Part shown: positions 21,438 through 29,720 of the stretch, piece by piece | How the letters are laid out: the number at the start of each line of letters is the position of its first letter | Position numbering within the stretch: position 1 is the first letter of the stretch | Assembly (NCBI GenBank): GCA_029553955.1 | Contig: JAKPJZ010000038.1 | Location: 1-34,714, forward strand | Source of the DNA: Chloroflexota bacterium | Lineage (GTDB): Bacteria; Chloroflexota; Anaerolineae; SpSt-313 | Length of the DNA stretch: 34,714 nucleotides | Reading direction: 5' to 3' | Notes under the pieces: generated by a model | Database searches by the model: none | What the model was told of the DNA's origin: nothing | What the model saw: only the letters and a program-made list of their open reading frames with translations | Position numbers and translations under genes: made by a program

Positions 21438-23883
21438 GGCCCATGACGACTTGGACCCGGTGCAACTGCCCATCGCCGAAGAGGGGCAGGCAACTCCCCG
21501 CAAGGACGTGGCCGTCGACCTGCACCTCGGCCACGCCACGCGAGACGTGCCGCGGGTTGCGCACGGCGATAGCGTAGGTGGCGCCGCGGAAGCGCCGTGT
21601 GACCTGGAAGCCGTCCCACTCCCGGGGGATGCAGGGGTCAATGACGAGCCCGTCGTGCTCGGGCCGCACGCCAAGGATCCACTGCTGGATGGCGACGAGA
21701 TTCCAGGCGGCGGTGCCGGTGAGCCACGAGTTCTTGGCCTGGCCGAAATCAGGCGCATCGCGGCCGGCGATCATCTGGGCGTAGACGTAGGGCTCGCAAC
21801 GGTGCAGGTCCGAAATCCCTTCGCGGGCCGAGGGGTTGATGCGCAGGTAATAGTCGAAAGCGTGCTCGCCCCGCCCCAGCCGCGCTTCGGCGATCATGAT
21901 CCAGGGGTTGGTGTGGCAAAAGACGCCAGCGTTCTCTTTGTAGCCCGGCGGATAGCTCGAGATCTCGCCCAGGTTGAGATGGTAGCGGGTGTAGGCGGGC
22001 TGGTGCAGCACGATGCCGTGCTCGGTGGCGAGTTGCGCGGCCACGGCCTCGAGCGCGCGCGCAGCCTGGCCGCCTTCTAGGCCGATGCCGGCCATGGCGC
22101 ACAGCCCCTGCGGCTCGACAAAGATGCGGCCTTGGGCGCACTCGTGCGAGCCGACCCGGGCGCCGAAGCGGTCGTAGGCGCGCAGGAACCAGGCGCCGTC
22201 CCAGCCATGCGCCAGCACGGTGCGCGCCATACCGTCGGCCTGAGCGTCGTAGCCAGCCGCCTCGCCGCCGCGGCCGTAGCTGCGGGCGATGGCGGCCATC
22301 TCGCGCGCGGCCATGATGAAGAGCGCCGCGATGACGACCGACTCGGCGGTCGAGGTGTCGCCCTCGTCGGAGTGGGTCTGGAACGACTCGCCGGGCTCGG
22401 CCGAGAAGCAGTTGAGGTTCAGGCAGTCGTTCCAGTCGGCGTGGCCGATCTGCGGCAGGCCGTGGGGGCCGAGGCGCGCCATGGTGTAGCCCAGGGCGCG
22501 CTGCAGGTGCTCGTAGAGCGGCGTCTCGCTGCCCGGGGCGTTATCGTAGGGCAGCGGCTCGTCGAGCACGGCGCCGTCGCCGGTCTCCTTGAGATAGGCG
22601 GCCACGGCCAGCACCAGCCAGAGCGGATCGTCGTTAAAGCCACTGCCGGCGCCGTTATTGCCGCGTTTGGTCAGCGGCTGGTACTGGTGGTAGGCGCCGC
22701 CGCTGGGCAGTTGCGTCGCCGCCAGGTCGAGCAGGCGAGCGCGCGACCGCGGCGCATCGAGCTGTACAAAGCCCAGCAGGTCCTGGCACGAGTCGCGAAA
22801 GCCGATGCCGCGACCGATGCCCGATTCGAAGAGCGAGGCCGAGCGTGACAAGTGAAAGGTCGCCAAGACCTGGTAGGGGTTCCAGGTGTTGGCCATGCGG
22901 TCGGCGTGGACGCTCGGCGTGTGCACCTGGCAGGCGCCGAGCAGCCCCTCCCAGTACCTGCGCAGCTCGGCCAAGGCGGCGTCGAGCACGTCGGGGCGGG
23001 TGTAGCCGGCGATGACGGGCCGCACGCGCGCCTTGTTCAGCGAGCCGTCGGGCGCGAATTTGTCATCGCGCGGGTTCTCGCTGTAGCCGAGGAGGAAGAT
23101 GACCTCGCGGCGCTCGCCCGGCGCCAGGGTGAGCGGCACCTGCTGCGCGGCCACCGGCGCCCAGCCGCGGGCCAGCGAGTTGCCGCACGCGCCCGCCTCC
23201 ACCGCCGCCGGGCGATCGAAGCCGCGGTAGGGGCCGAGAAAGGCCTCGCGCTGCGTGTCATAGCCCGCCGGCCGCTCGGAGCAGGCCAGGTAGGCAAAGT
23301 GGTCGCGCCGCTCGCGGTATTCGGTCTTGTGATAGATCACGGCGCCGCCCGCGTCGACCTCGACCTCGCCAGTATTCAGGTTGCGCTGAAAGTTCGTCTG
23401 GTCGTCCCAAGCGTCCCACAGGCAGAACTCGACGAACGAGAACAGGGTCAGCGACACGGGGGCCGCGCCCGTGTTCGCCAGCGCCACGCGCCACGCCTCG
23501 AAGGTCTGGCCCAAGGGCACGAAATAGGTCACCTCGCAGGCCGCGCCGCGGTAGCGGGAGCTGATGCGGGTGTAGCCCAGGCCGTGACGGCACTCGTAGG
23601 CGTCCAACGGGCGGCGCGCCGGCTGGCCCGTGGGCGACCAGTAGTCGCCGTCGGCCAGGCGCAGGTAGAGCGCACGCCCGCCCACATCGGCCGGGGCGTT
23701 GTTGTAGCGATAGCGGATGACCCGGCGCAGCCGGGCATCGCGGTAGAAGGAATAGCCGCCGCCGGTGTTGGAGACCATGGCGAAATAGCCGTCCTGGCCC
23801 AGGTAGTTGATCCAGGGCAGCGGCGTGTCGGGGCGCAGAATCACATATTCGCGGGCAGCGTCATCAAAACGGCCGTAGCGCAT
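21424..23883 (-). CDS. Cellobiose phosphorylase (GH94)
   Basis: An inverting phosphorylase of 819 residues, expected to convert cellobiose and phosphate to alpha-glucose 1-phosphate and glucose in the cytoplasm, saving one ATP equivalent. N-terminal beta-sandwich (about 1-290), linker helices, then the (alpha/alpha)6 barrel. Blocks typical of true cellobiose phosphorylases are NTWNPYQVLATFHLSRSASL (332-351), GRGIGFRDSCQDLLGFVQ (357-374), YHQYQPLTKRGN (398-409) and GSGFNDDPLW (413-422). The general acid is D486 in GHADWNDCLNLN. The length fits. GAGGAG lies 6 bases before the ATG. It is directly downstream of a second GH94 gene. The stop codon lies inside a dispersed repeat. Confidence 0.93.
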   Translation of the reverse strand: MRYGRFDDAAREYVILRPDTPLPWINYLGQDGYFAMVSNTGGGYSFYRDARLRRVIRYRYNNAPADVGGRALYLRLADGDYWSPTGQPARRPLDAYECRHGLGYTRISSRYRGAACEVTYFVPLGQTFEAWRVALANTGAAPVSLTLFSFVEFCLWDAWDDQTNFQRNLNTGEVEVDAGGAVIYHKTEYRERRDHFAYLACSERPAGYDTQREAFLGPYRGFDRPAAVEAGACGNSLARGWAPVAAQQVPLTLAPGERREVIFLLGYSENPRDDKFAPDGSLNKARVRPVIAGYTRPDVLDAALAELRRYWEGLLGACQVHTPSVHADRMANTWNPYQVLATFHLSRSASLFESGIGRGIGFRDSCQDLLGFVQLDAPRSRARLLDLAATQLPSGGAYHQYQPLTKRGNNGAGSGFNDDPLWLVLAVAAYLKETGDGAVLDEPLPYDNAPGSETPLYEHLQRALGYTMARLGPHGLPQIGHADWNDCLNLNCFSAEPGESFQTHSDEGDTSTAESVVIAALFIMAAREMAAIARSYGRGGEAAGYDAQADGMARTVLAHGWDGAWFLRAYDRFGARVGSHECAQGRIFVEPQGLCAMAGIGLEGGQAARALEAVAAQLATEHGIVLHQPAYTRYHLNLGEISSYPPGYKENAGVFCHTNPWIMIAEARLGRGEHAFDYYLRINPSAREGISDLHRCEPYVYAQMIAGRDAPDFGQAKNSWLTGTAAWNLVAIQQWILGVRPEHDGLVIDPCIPREWDGFQVTRRFRGATYAIAVRNPRHVSRGVAEVQVDGHVLAGSCLPLFGDGQLHRVQVVMGQPPS

Positions 23884-23889
23884 GCAGGC

Positions 23890-24137
23890 TCCTCAAGGCG
23901 TGATGCGTAAGACGTACAACGTAATGCGTAATGCGGAGAGCTCGTAGTGCGCGCGCCTGCGCGCCGGCCCCGCCGTGGCGCCATGTGCGACGTGACGCGC
24001 AAACGTAAGCTGCGTAATACGTAATGCGCACGAGGTTCGTAGTGCGCGCGCCTGCGCGCACTACCCGTGGGACAGGCTTTCCAGCCTGTCGTGCCTCGCA
24101 CAGGCGAGCGCCGGACGGGCTGGAAAGCCCATCCCAC
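23890..24137. repeat. Repeat-rich gap between the two GH94 genes
   Basis: No gene. From 23895 to 24030 there are repeats of GCGTAATACGTAATGCG type in two blocks. GTAGTGCGCGC hairpin ends occur at 23944 (half copy) and as a perfect 11-bp-arm hairpin at 24039-24064, the short form of palindrome family 2. At 24067-24090 and 24114-24137 an imperfect inverted pair carries GGGACAGGCTTTCCAGCC and its relative, like the 68-bp units at 29567-29719. Transcription of cellobiose phosphorylase must cross or start in this region. Confidence 0.7.
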
Positions 24138-24159
24138 TGAGCCTGCTGTCGGCTTGGCA

Positions 24160-26574
24160 TTATGAGCCAAGAGTGACTTCCACCTGGTGCACCGTGCCGT
24201 CGCCAAAGACGGGCACGACATTCCCCGCCACCTCGCGGCCGTCGACCCGCATCGTGGCCACGCCGCGGCAGGCGTGTTGCGGGTTGCGCACCTCCACCTG
24301 GTAGAGCGCGCCGCGGAACCGCCGCTCGGCCCTGAAGCCGGCCCAGGCGCGCGGCAGGCAGGGGTCGATGCGCAGGCCGGTGTAGCACGGCTGCAGGCCC
24401 AGAATGTACTGCGTCGCCGCCTGGTAGGCCCACGAGGCGGTGCCGGTGAGCCAGCTATTGCGCGCCAGGCCCGACTGCGGGTGCTCATCGCCCAGCATGT
24501 TCTGCGGATAGACGTAGGGCTCGCATTCGAACTCGTCGATGCGGCCGTTGCGCGCCGCCGGGTTGATCTGGCAGTAATAGGCGTAGGCGCGGTCGCCGTT
24601 GCCCAGCATGGCCTCGGCGATGATGGCCCAGGGGTTGGCGTGCAAGAAGATGCCGCCGTTCTCCTTGGCGCCTGGCGGGTAGGTGGTGATGCCGCCGCGC
24701 GCCGGGTCAAAGCCGTTGAAGCCGGGCGCGCTGAGCTTGATGCCGTTGGGCGTGTTCAGCCGCTCGCAGAGCGAGTCGAGCGCTCGCCGCGCCCGCTCGG
24801 GCGTGGCCAGGCCCGAGAGCACCGGCCACGTCTGCCCGTTGGCGTAGATCTGCCCCTGTACATTGCCCTGTGAGCCCAGCGGCGCGCCGTCGGCGTCAAA
24901 GTAGCGCACGTACCAGGCGCCATCCCAGGCGCAGGCGTTGACGCGCGCCCGCATCTCGGCGTGCCAGGCCAGATAGCGCTCGGCGGCCCCGCCTTCGTCC
25001 AGGTGCTGCAGCAGCTCGGCCAACTCGAGGAGCGCGCGGCCGTAGAGGCTGGCGGTGAAGAGCGACTCGGCCCCAGTGCGCAGGTTGACGGTATCGTTCC
25101 AATCGGCAAAGCCCAAAAGGGGCAGGCCGTGGGCGCCCACATCGCCGCGGGTGAACTCGACCGCGGCCTCGAGGTGATGGCGCACCGTCGCCCGCACGAG
25201 CGGCCGCCCAGCGGCATCCTTCTCATAGTAGGGCACGACCTCGTCGAGAAAGCCGAGGTCGCCCGTCTCCTTGAGGTAGGCCGTCACCGCCAGGACGATC
25301 CACAGGTGGTCGTCGGAATAGTACTGGGGCAGGTCGGGCCGCTCGGCCGCGCCACCCACGCTCGCCTCCATGGTCAGCGGGTTGAACTGGTGCATGGCCG
25401 CGCCGCCGGCCTTTTGCACGCTCAAGAGTTGTCGCAAGAGCGCCCTGGCCTCCTGCGGCTGGGCGGCGAGCACGCCCATCACGTCCTGCGCGCTGTCGCG
25501 AAAGCCGATGCCCCGCTCGCCATAGCCGGTCTGATAGAGCGAGAGGTAGCGCGACCAGTGAAAGGTCGTCTGGCACTGGCGCGGGGTGTGCACGTTGAGC
25601 ATGCGGTCCACATCGGCGTCGGGCGTGTGCACTTGGAGGCAGGCGAGGTGGCGCGCCCAGTAGGCGGCCAGCCCGGCAAAGGCCTGCTCCACACGCGCCC
25701 CATCGCGGTAGGCGGCGATGCCGGGCCGGGCCGCCTCGAGCCCCGGCGCCTGGCCGAGTTGGGTGATGAGCCGGCGCGTGTCACCTCGGGCCAGGGTGCC
25801 CAGGCGGTGCAGCAGGGCGGCGATATTGTCGCCGCCCTGCGCCTCGTAGCCGCTCAGCTCAGCCGCCTGCAGGCTGAGGGGATGCGCCCAGGTGCCGTAC
25901 TCGTTATCGCCCAAGAAGCGGCGCCGGTCGGTCTCGAACGACGAGACGGGCAGGCTGGAGGTGCAATAGTTCACGCGGCTGTCGCGCAGCATAAAGGGGT
26001 ACTGCACCAGCACCAGGCGGCCGTCGGGCTCCCAGCAGGCGCGGCTCTGCATCGTCTGCGGCACCCAGTCGGCATTGGTGATCTGCTTCAGCGCATCGGG
26101 GTGCGTGTACTCGACGACCGGGATGGCGTCGACCTCCAGCGCGTGCGCCGAGACGTTGGTCACCGTGATATCCTGGATGAACCGGGAGTCGCCGGGGGGC
26201 ACAAAGAGGGTGACGTCGCTCCGCAGGCCGCAGCACTCGGAGACGATGCGCATATAGCCGAGGCCCACGTGGCACTCGTAGCGCTCGCAGGGCTCGAGCG
26301 TGGGCACGAAGAATGGCGAAAAGACGCGGTACCCCGCCGGCTCGCGCAGGCGCAGGTAGAGCGTCTGCCCCTTGAACGCCGACGCGGGCAGCAGGGCCAG
26401 GTAGCGCGTGATGCGGTTCAGCGCCGGATCGCCCGCGCAGATCAGGGCGCCGCCGGTGTGGTCGACCAGCCCGCCAAAAGCCAGCGTGCCCACATAGTTG
26501 ATCCACTTGACCGGCGTCTTGGGGTTGGTGATGACGTATTCGCGACGCTCGTCGTCAAAGAAGCCATAGTCCAT
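24160..26574 (-). CDS. GH94 family phosphorylase, specificity unknown
   Basis: An 804-residue paralogue of the neighbouring cellobiose phosphorylase, with the same two-domain layout. Corresponding blocks are FHWSRYLSLYQTG (338-350), YGERGIGFRDSAQDVMGVL (351-369), MHQFNPLT (394-401) and SDDHLWIVLAVTAYLKETGD (420-439). The general acid is D494 in GFADWNDTVNL. The subsite loops differ clearly from cellobiose phosphorylase (for example MHQFNPLT in place of YHQYQPLTKRGN), so another beta-linked disaccharide, such as chitobiose, cellobionate or a mannosyl-glucose, is possible. No signal peptide. The ATG follows GGAGGCTGACCG. Upstream 309 bases hold a family 1 element and a terminator-like hairpin. 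Confidence 0.88.
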   Translation of the reverse strand: MDYGFFDDERREYVITNPKTPVKWINYVGTLAFGGLVDHTGGALICAGDPALNRITRYLALLPASAFKGQTLYLRLREPAGYRVFSPFFVPTLEPCERYECHVGLGYMRIVSECCGLRSDVTLFVPPGDSRFIQDITVTNVSAHALEVDAIPVVEYTHPDALKQITNADWVPQTMQSRACWEPDGRLVLVQYPFMLRDSRVNYCTSSLPVSSFETDRRRFLGDNEYGTWAHPLSLQAAELSGYEAQGGDNIAALLHRLGTLARGDTRRLITQLGQAPGLEAARPGIAAYRDGARVEQAFAGLAAYWARHLACLQVHTPDADVDRMLNVHTPRQCQTTFHWSRYLSLYQTGYGERGIGFRDSAQDVMGVLAAQPQEARALLRQLLSVQKAGGAAMHQFNPLTMEASVGGAAERPDLPQYYSDDHLWIVLAVTAYLKETGDLGFLDEVVPYYEKDAAGRPLVRATVRHHLEAAVEFTRGDVGAHGLPLLGFADWNDTVNLRTGAESLFTASLYGRALLELAELLQHLDEGGAAERYLAWHAEMRARVNACAWDGAWYVRYFDADGAPLGSQGNVQGQIYANGQTWPVLSGLATPERARRALDSLCERLNTPNGIKLSAPGFNGFDPARGGITTYPPGAKENGGIFLHANPWAIIAEAMLGNGDRAYAYYCQINPAARNGRIDEFECEPYVYPQNMLGDEHPQSGLARNSWLTGTASWAYQAATQYILGLQPCYTGLRIDPCLPRAWAGFRAERRFRGALYQVEVRNPQHACRGVATMRVDGREVAGNVVPVFGDGTVHQVEVTLGS

Positions 26575-26605
26575 CGGTCAGCCTCCGTAGGGTTCCCGGA
26601 ACCCA

Positions 26606-26777
26606 GTGCCAAGCGGGTGACGTCGCACGTGCGCCCGGCCTTGGCCCAGAAGCGGTTATTTTGGTGGGTTGGCCGGAGGCGTGGCCGCCCGCGGGCGGCC
26701 ACGCCTCCGGCCAACCCACCAAAATAACCGTCAAAAGGGTCCGTTCCGGTTCTGCGCGAAGCGTTGTGCCGGATCGG
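26606..26777. repeat. Palindromic repeat element, family 1, copy E (complete)
   Basis: The core 26653-26730 is a perfect palindrome with 39-bp arms and no loop (centre 26691/26692, CGCCCG/CGGGCG). Left flank on the minus strand: CTTCTGGGCCAAGGCCGGG, then CACCCGCTTGGC, a diverged match to copies B and D. Right flank: AGGGTCCGTTCCGGTTC, TGCGCGAAGCG, TGTGCCGGATCGG. It lies between the PIG-V-like gene and the second GH94 gene and would be read within a minus-strand transcript. Confidence 0.88.
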
Positions 26778-26813
26778 GCTCCTTCCCGGACAAGTGAGGG
26801 CCTGCCTCACTCG

Positions 26814-26854
26814 GGTTGGGGGGCGCGGCTCGCCCACAGCCCCGCCCCCCAACC
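26814..26854 (-). terminator. Strong hairpin after the PIG-V-like gene
   Basis: Seventeen-base arms with one mismatch (26814-26830 and 26838-26854; GGTTGGGGGGCG on one side) around a 7-base loop, 30 bases past the minus-strand stop at 26884. No U tract. With the palindrome that follows it could end the upstream part of the operon. Confidence 0.6.
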
Positions 26855-26883
26855 GGCCAAGGAGGAGAGCCCGCATGTTGTCG

Positions 26884-28176
26884 TCAGGCAACCCACATGT
26901 CGAACGTGAAGAGCGTGGCCAGCAGCCCCATGAGGAGCACGCTCGCCAGAGTCCAGGCGCGATCGAACGCCTCATGGCGCCCCAGCCGGCCCAGGAAGAG
27001 GTAGAGCGAAGGGATGACGATGACATAGCGCCCCACGCTCTGCGCCACACCGCTGAAGAACGAGATGGCGAGCACCACGAGGCCGAAGCAGGCCAGACCC
27101 GGGTCGCGGCGCAGGGTGACCAGGCAGGCGACCAGAGCCAGCGCGATGAGCGCGATCTCGAGCCCATAGTAGACGGCCGCCTGCGAATTGCCGGCCGTGC
27201 TGGCCAGCCCCTGCTGCCACGCCTCGAGCGTCTGGGCCACCAAAAAGAAACCCCGGCTGAAGAACTTGGCTTCGATCAGCTCGTTGGCCCGCCCCCACGG
27301 CGAGAGGCGCCAGGCCAGCAGGGCGGCCAGCGGAGCCAGCGGCGCCAGACCCTCGGCCAGGAGCCAGCGCGGCAGCGAGCGCAGGCCGAGCCCCTTGGCC
27401 CGCACCTCGCGCCACCAGGCCAACGCCAGGGGGATGGCCAGCCCCACGCCCACCAGACGCGTCCAGGTGGCGAGGACGGCGAGGAGCCCTGCCCACCCGA
27501 GCCGCCGGCGCTTCATCAGGGCCAGGCTGCCGAAGGCAAGCCCCACAAACAGCCCCTCGGTGTAGACCTGGGCCAGAAAGAAGCCTGTAGGAAAGATCAC
27601 CAGGTAAAAGGCGGCCCGCAGGCCACCATCCTCCTCCAGCTCACCGCGCGTCAGGTCGTAGAGGGCGAGCATGCCGGCCAGCGTCCCCAACAGCGAGACC
27701 AGCACCCCCGCCAGCGTCGCTGCTGCGATGGGGCGCATGCCCATCAGGCGCAGCGGCGCCGCAACGGCCTTCATCATGGAGGGATAGAAAGGCAGAAAAG
27801 CGTAGCTCAGCGAAAGCTGCCGGCCATCGGCAGGCACCGCGCGCACCGCCGGATCGTCGTAGCCGCCGGTGGCGATGGCCAGGTAGAACTCGGAATCCCA
27901 CGAGACCTGGGCGTTCATAAAGGGGTCGAGCAGGTAGGGCTTGTCGTTCTGGCTTTTGGCCGCGGTCTCGTTCGGCGTCCAGAAGAGCGCACGGTCGGGG
28001 CGCTGCAGCGTGAGGCGCGCCGGCAGCAACGCCTGGTAGCCGAGCAGGATGGCGGCCCAGGCCAGCCAGATGAGGAGGACGTGAGACGTGAGACGTGATG
28101 CGTGATGCGTGATGCGTGAGAGGTGTTGCGTGATGGGTGTTGTGTGTTGCTTGTTGCGTGTCGCGTCTGCAGTCAT
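26884..28176 (-). CDS. PIG-V-like membrane mannosyltransferase family protein
   Basis: A 430-residue polytopic membrane protein resembling the PIG-V/GPI mannosyltransferase 2 group, which in bacteria are probable polyprenyl-phosphate-sugar-dependent glycosyltransferases. WDSEFYLAIATGGYDDP near residue 92 holds the acidic luminal-loop residues typical of GT-C enzymes; SYAFLPFYPSMMKAVA, PTGFFLAQVYTEGLFVGLAFG and a long run of helices follow (about ten hydrophobic segments). ATG 28176 is used; GAGG lies 5-6 bases upstream. Codons about 4-32 are encoded by the TGATGCG-type low-complexity repeat (28078-28167), so the N-terminus (HTTPITQHLSRITHHASRL) is repeat-derived. It follows the lipoprotein glycosidase gene by 44 bases. 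Confidence 0.75.
   Translation of the reverse strand: MTADATRNKQHTTPITQHLSRITHHASRLTSHVLLIWLAWAAILLGYQALLPARLTLQRPDRALFWTPNETAAKSQNDKPYLLDPFMNAQVSWDSEFYLAIATGGYDDPAVRAVPADGRQLSLSYAFLPFYPSMMKAVAAPLRLMGMRPIAAATLAGVLVSLLGTLAGMLALYDLTRGELEEDGGLRAAFYLVIFPTGFFLAQVYTEGLFVGLAFGSLALMKRRRLGWAGLLAVLATWTRLVGVGLAIPLALAWWREVRAKGLGLRSLPRWLLAEGLAPLAPLAALLAWRLSPWGRANELIEAKFFSRGFFLVAQTLEAWQQGLASTAGNSQAAVYYGLEIALIALALVACLVTLRRDPGLACFGLVVLAISFFSGVAQSVGRYVIVIPSLYLFLGRLGRHEAFDRAWTLASVLLMGLLATLFTFDMWVA
28078..28167. repeat. GTGATGCGTGA low-complexity repeat inside a coding start
   Basis: Short units GACGTGA, GATGCGT and GTTGCGTG recur about ten times. The same style of sequence fills part of 23895-24030. Here it stays in frame with the PIG-V-like protein and encodes its cytoplasmic N-terminus. 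Scattered tracts of this kind are frequent in Chloroflexota-like genomes, as far as I recall. Confidence 0.65.
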
Positions 28177-28220
28177 GATGGCCTCGATGTCTCCAGTTCC
28201 GCCAGTTCCTTTGGCGCGGC

Positions 28221-29555
28221 CTACTTGCCCGCGATGGTCAGCAGCGTGGCCGAGCGGGCGGGGAACTCGCATTCAAAGCGCTCGGCGACCGGCACCGGGG
28301 CCAGGGCCTCGGCCTTGTGGTCCTTGTCGAAGAGGCGCACCTCCGCGCGGCCGGCCGGCGCAAAGTGCTCGAGCGTGACCGGCGTGCGCACGGCCTGGGC
28401 GCCGAGGTTGACCACCAGCAACGTGAGGGCGCCATCGGCGCGCTGCGCGGCGTAGAGCGAGAGCCCCGGCCGGTCGCAGGATGCCGCGAGGCGCTCCTGG
28501 CCAAAGCCCTTGTACATCTGGTAGGCGTAGTAGGCCGGGCGCACGTCGTAGGTGGCGAGCAGCCCATAGCCGCCCGCGCCGGGCCGGCACTGCAGGGCAA
28601 AGTGGGCGATGATGTCGGTGCCCTGGCCAATCATGCGCCCCAGGACGTCGGTCAGCCACAGGGCGCTGTAGAAAGAATCGGTCGTCGTCTCGGTGCCGGT
28701 CTGGTTGGCCCAGCTCGAGTTGAACTCGAGCATGCCCAGCGGCAGGTCGCGCCCCGCCTCCTGGCGCACCACGGCGCGCAGGTTGCGGATGATGTCGTCC
28801 CAACGCGCGGCATCGGCAAAGAGCTGCTCGACCGTAGGCGGCGGCGCGTTCGTGCCCTGGGGGAAGGGGTAGCGGTGCACCGACACCACGCCCACCAGGT
28901 CGCCATTGGCACGCAGGAACTCGCGCAGCCAGTCCTTGCCGGCAGCATCCTTGGGGTCCGTCGCCGGGTCGCCGGTGAACTGGTGCGTGTCGGGGCCGAC
29001 CAGGATGATCTCCGGGTCGGCGGCGCGCATAGCCTCGGCGTACTCGCGCCATTCCTTGTTAAAGCGCACGGTGTCGTAGCCGGGCAGCGTGCGGTCGAAG
29101 AGGCTGGGCTCGTTGCCGATGCTCCAATAGCGCACCCCGTAGCCCCGGTCGCGGCAGTACTGCACCAGCGCCACCGCTTGCTCCACCGTGCCGCCGCGCA
29201 GGCGCACGCAGATCAGGGGCTCGGCGCCAATCTGGCGCGCCAGGGCGATGAACTGGTCGACCTGGTAGGCCTCGATGTCGTGGTCGTCGCCCCAGTTGCC
29301 GCCGGGGAAGCGCATGAAAGTCAGCCCCGACTCCTTGTAGGCCGCCTGCAGGTCGACCGGCACGCCCTGCCACGGCCCCGTGTTCGAGCCGTAGCTGTAG
29401 CGGCTCACCGGGCCGAGCCGGGCCGCCGCGTCGACATAGAGGCCGCCGGGGCGTGGCGTAGGCACGGGGGTCAGCGCCGGGCCGCCGGGCGGCGCCGCAC
29501 AGCCCAAGCAGCAGAGCAGGCTCAGCGCGACCCAGCGTATGCGCTTGCTGGCCAT
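28221..29555 (-). CDS. Secreted lipoprotein glycoside hydrolase, clan GH-A type
   Basis: A 444-residue extracytoplasmic lipoprotein. The signal ends in LCCLGC with lipidated C19, followed by a Pro/Thr linker to about 37. The TIM-barrel part shows the two acids of a retaining clan GH-A enzyme: acid/base E149 in YWSIGNEPSLF and probable nucleophile E277 in LGMLEFNSSWAN, about 128 residues apart. FMRFPGGNWGDD (80-91) resembles GH39/GH51/GH79-type enzymes; the exact family is not clear. A small beta domain (about 350-444) with LLVVNLGAQAVRTPVTL closes the protein, as in arabinofuranosidases and related enzymes. GGAGGAG lies about 6 bases before ATG 29555. Likely releases oligosaccharides for the transporter upstream in the operon. 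Confidence 0.85.
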   Translation of the reverse strand: MASKRIRWVALSLLCCLGCAAPPGGPALTPVPTPRPGGLYVDAAARLGPVSRYSYGSNTGPWQGVPVDLQAAYKESGLTFMRFPGGNWGDDHDIEAYQVDQFIALARQIGAEPLICVRLRGGTVEQAVALVQYCRDRGYGVRYWSIGNEPSLFDRTLPGYDTVRFNKEWREYAEAMRAADPEIILVGPDTHQFTGDPATDPKDAAGKDWLREFLRANGDLVGVVSVHRYPFPQGTNAPPPTVEQLFADAARWDDIIRNLRAVVRQEAGRDLPLGMLEFNSSWANQTGTETTTDSFYSALWLTDVLGRMIGQGTDIIAHFALQCRPGAGGYGLLATYDVRPAYYAYQMYKGFGQERLAASCDRPGLSLYAAQRADGALTLLVVNLGAQAVRTPVTLEHFAPAGRAEVRLFDKDHKAEALAPVPVAERFECEFPARSATLLTIAGK

Positions 29556-29566
29556 TGACCACTCCT

Positions 29567-29719
29567 CCCACGCGCCTGTAGGGCGCGCTTTCCAGCCCGC
29601 CCGCTTGCCCGGCATGACGGGCTTTCTGTCCCGTCCCACGCGCCTGTGGGGCGGGCTTTCCAGCCCGCCCGCTTCCCCGGCATGACGGGCTAGCAAGCCC
29701 ATCCTACGCGCCTGTGGAG
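29567..29719. repeat. 68-bp tandem repeats between permease and glycosidase genes
   Basis: Units start at 29567, 29635 and (partial) 29703, exact period 68. Each has CCCACGCGCCTGT, GGGCGGGCTTTCCAGCCCGCC (itself a hairpin) and GGCATGACGGGC. Units 1 and 2 differ at a few bases. Related words occur at 24067-24137. The array fills the gap just after the permease stop and would fold into serial hairpins in the operon message. Confidence 0.85.
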
Positions 29720-29720
29720 C

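Noticed and set aside
21141..21758. Minus-strand 205-codon frame across the MITE
   Set aside because: Reads through the terminal repeat and hairpins; the Pro/Gly-rich product is a repeat artefact.
23895..24030. Possible CRISPR-like array
   Set aside because: Repeats are short, irregular GTAATGCG words with no spacers of constant length; no cas gene nearby.
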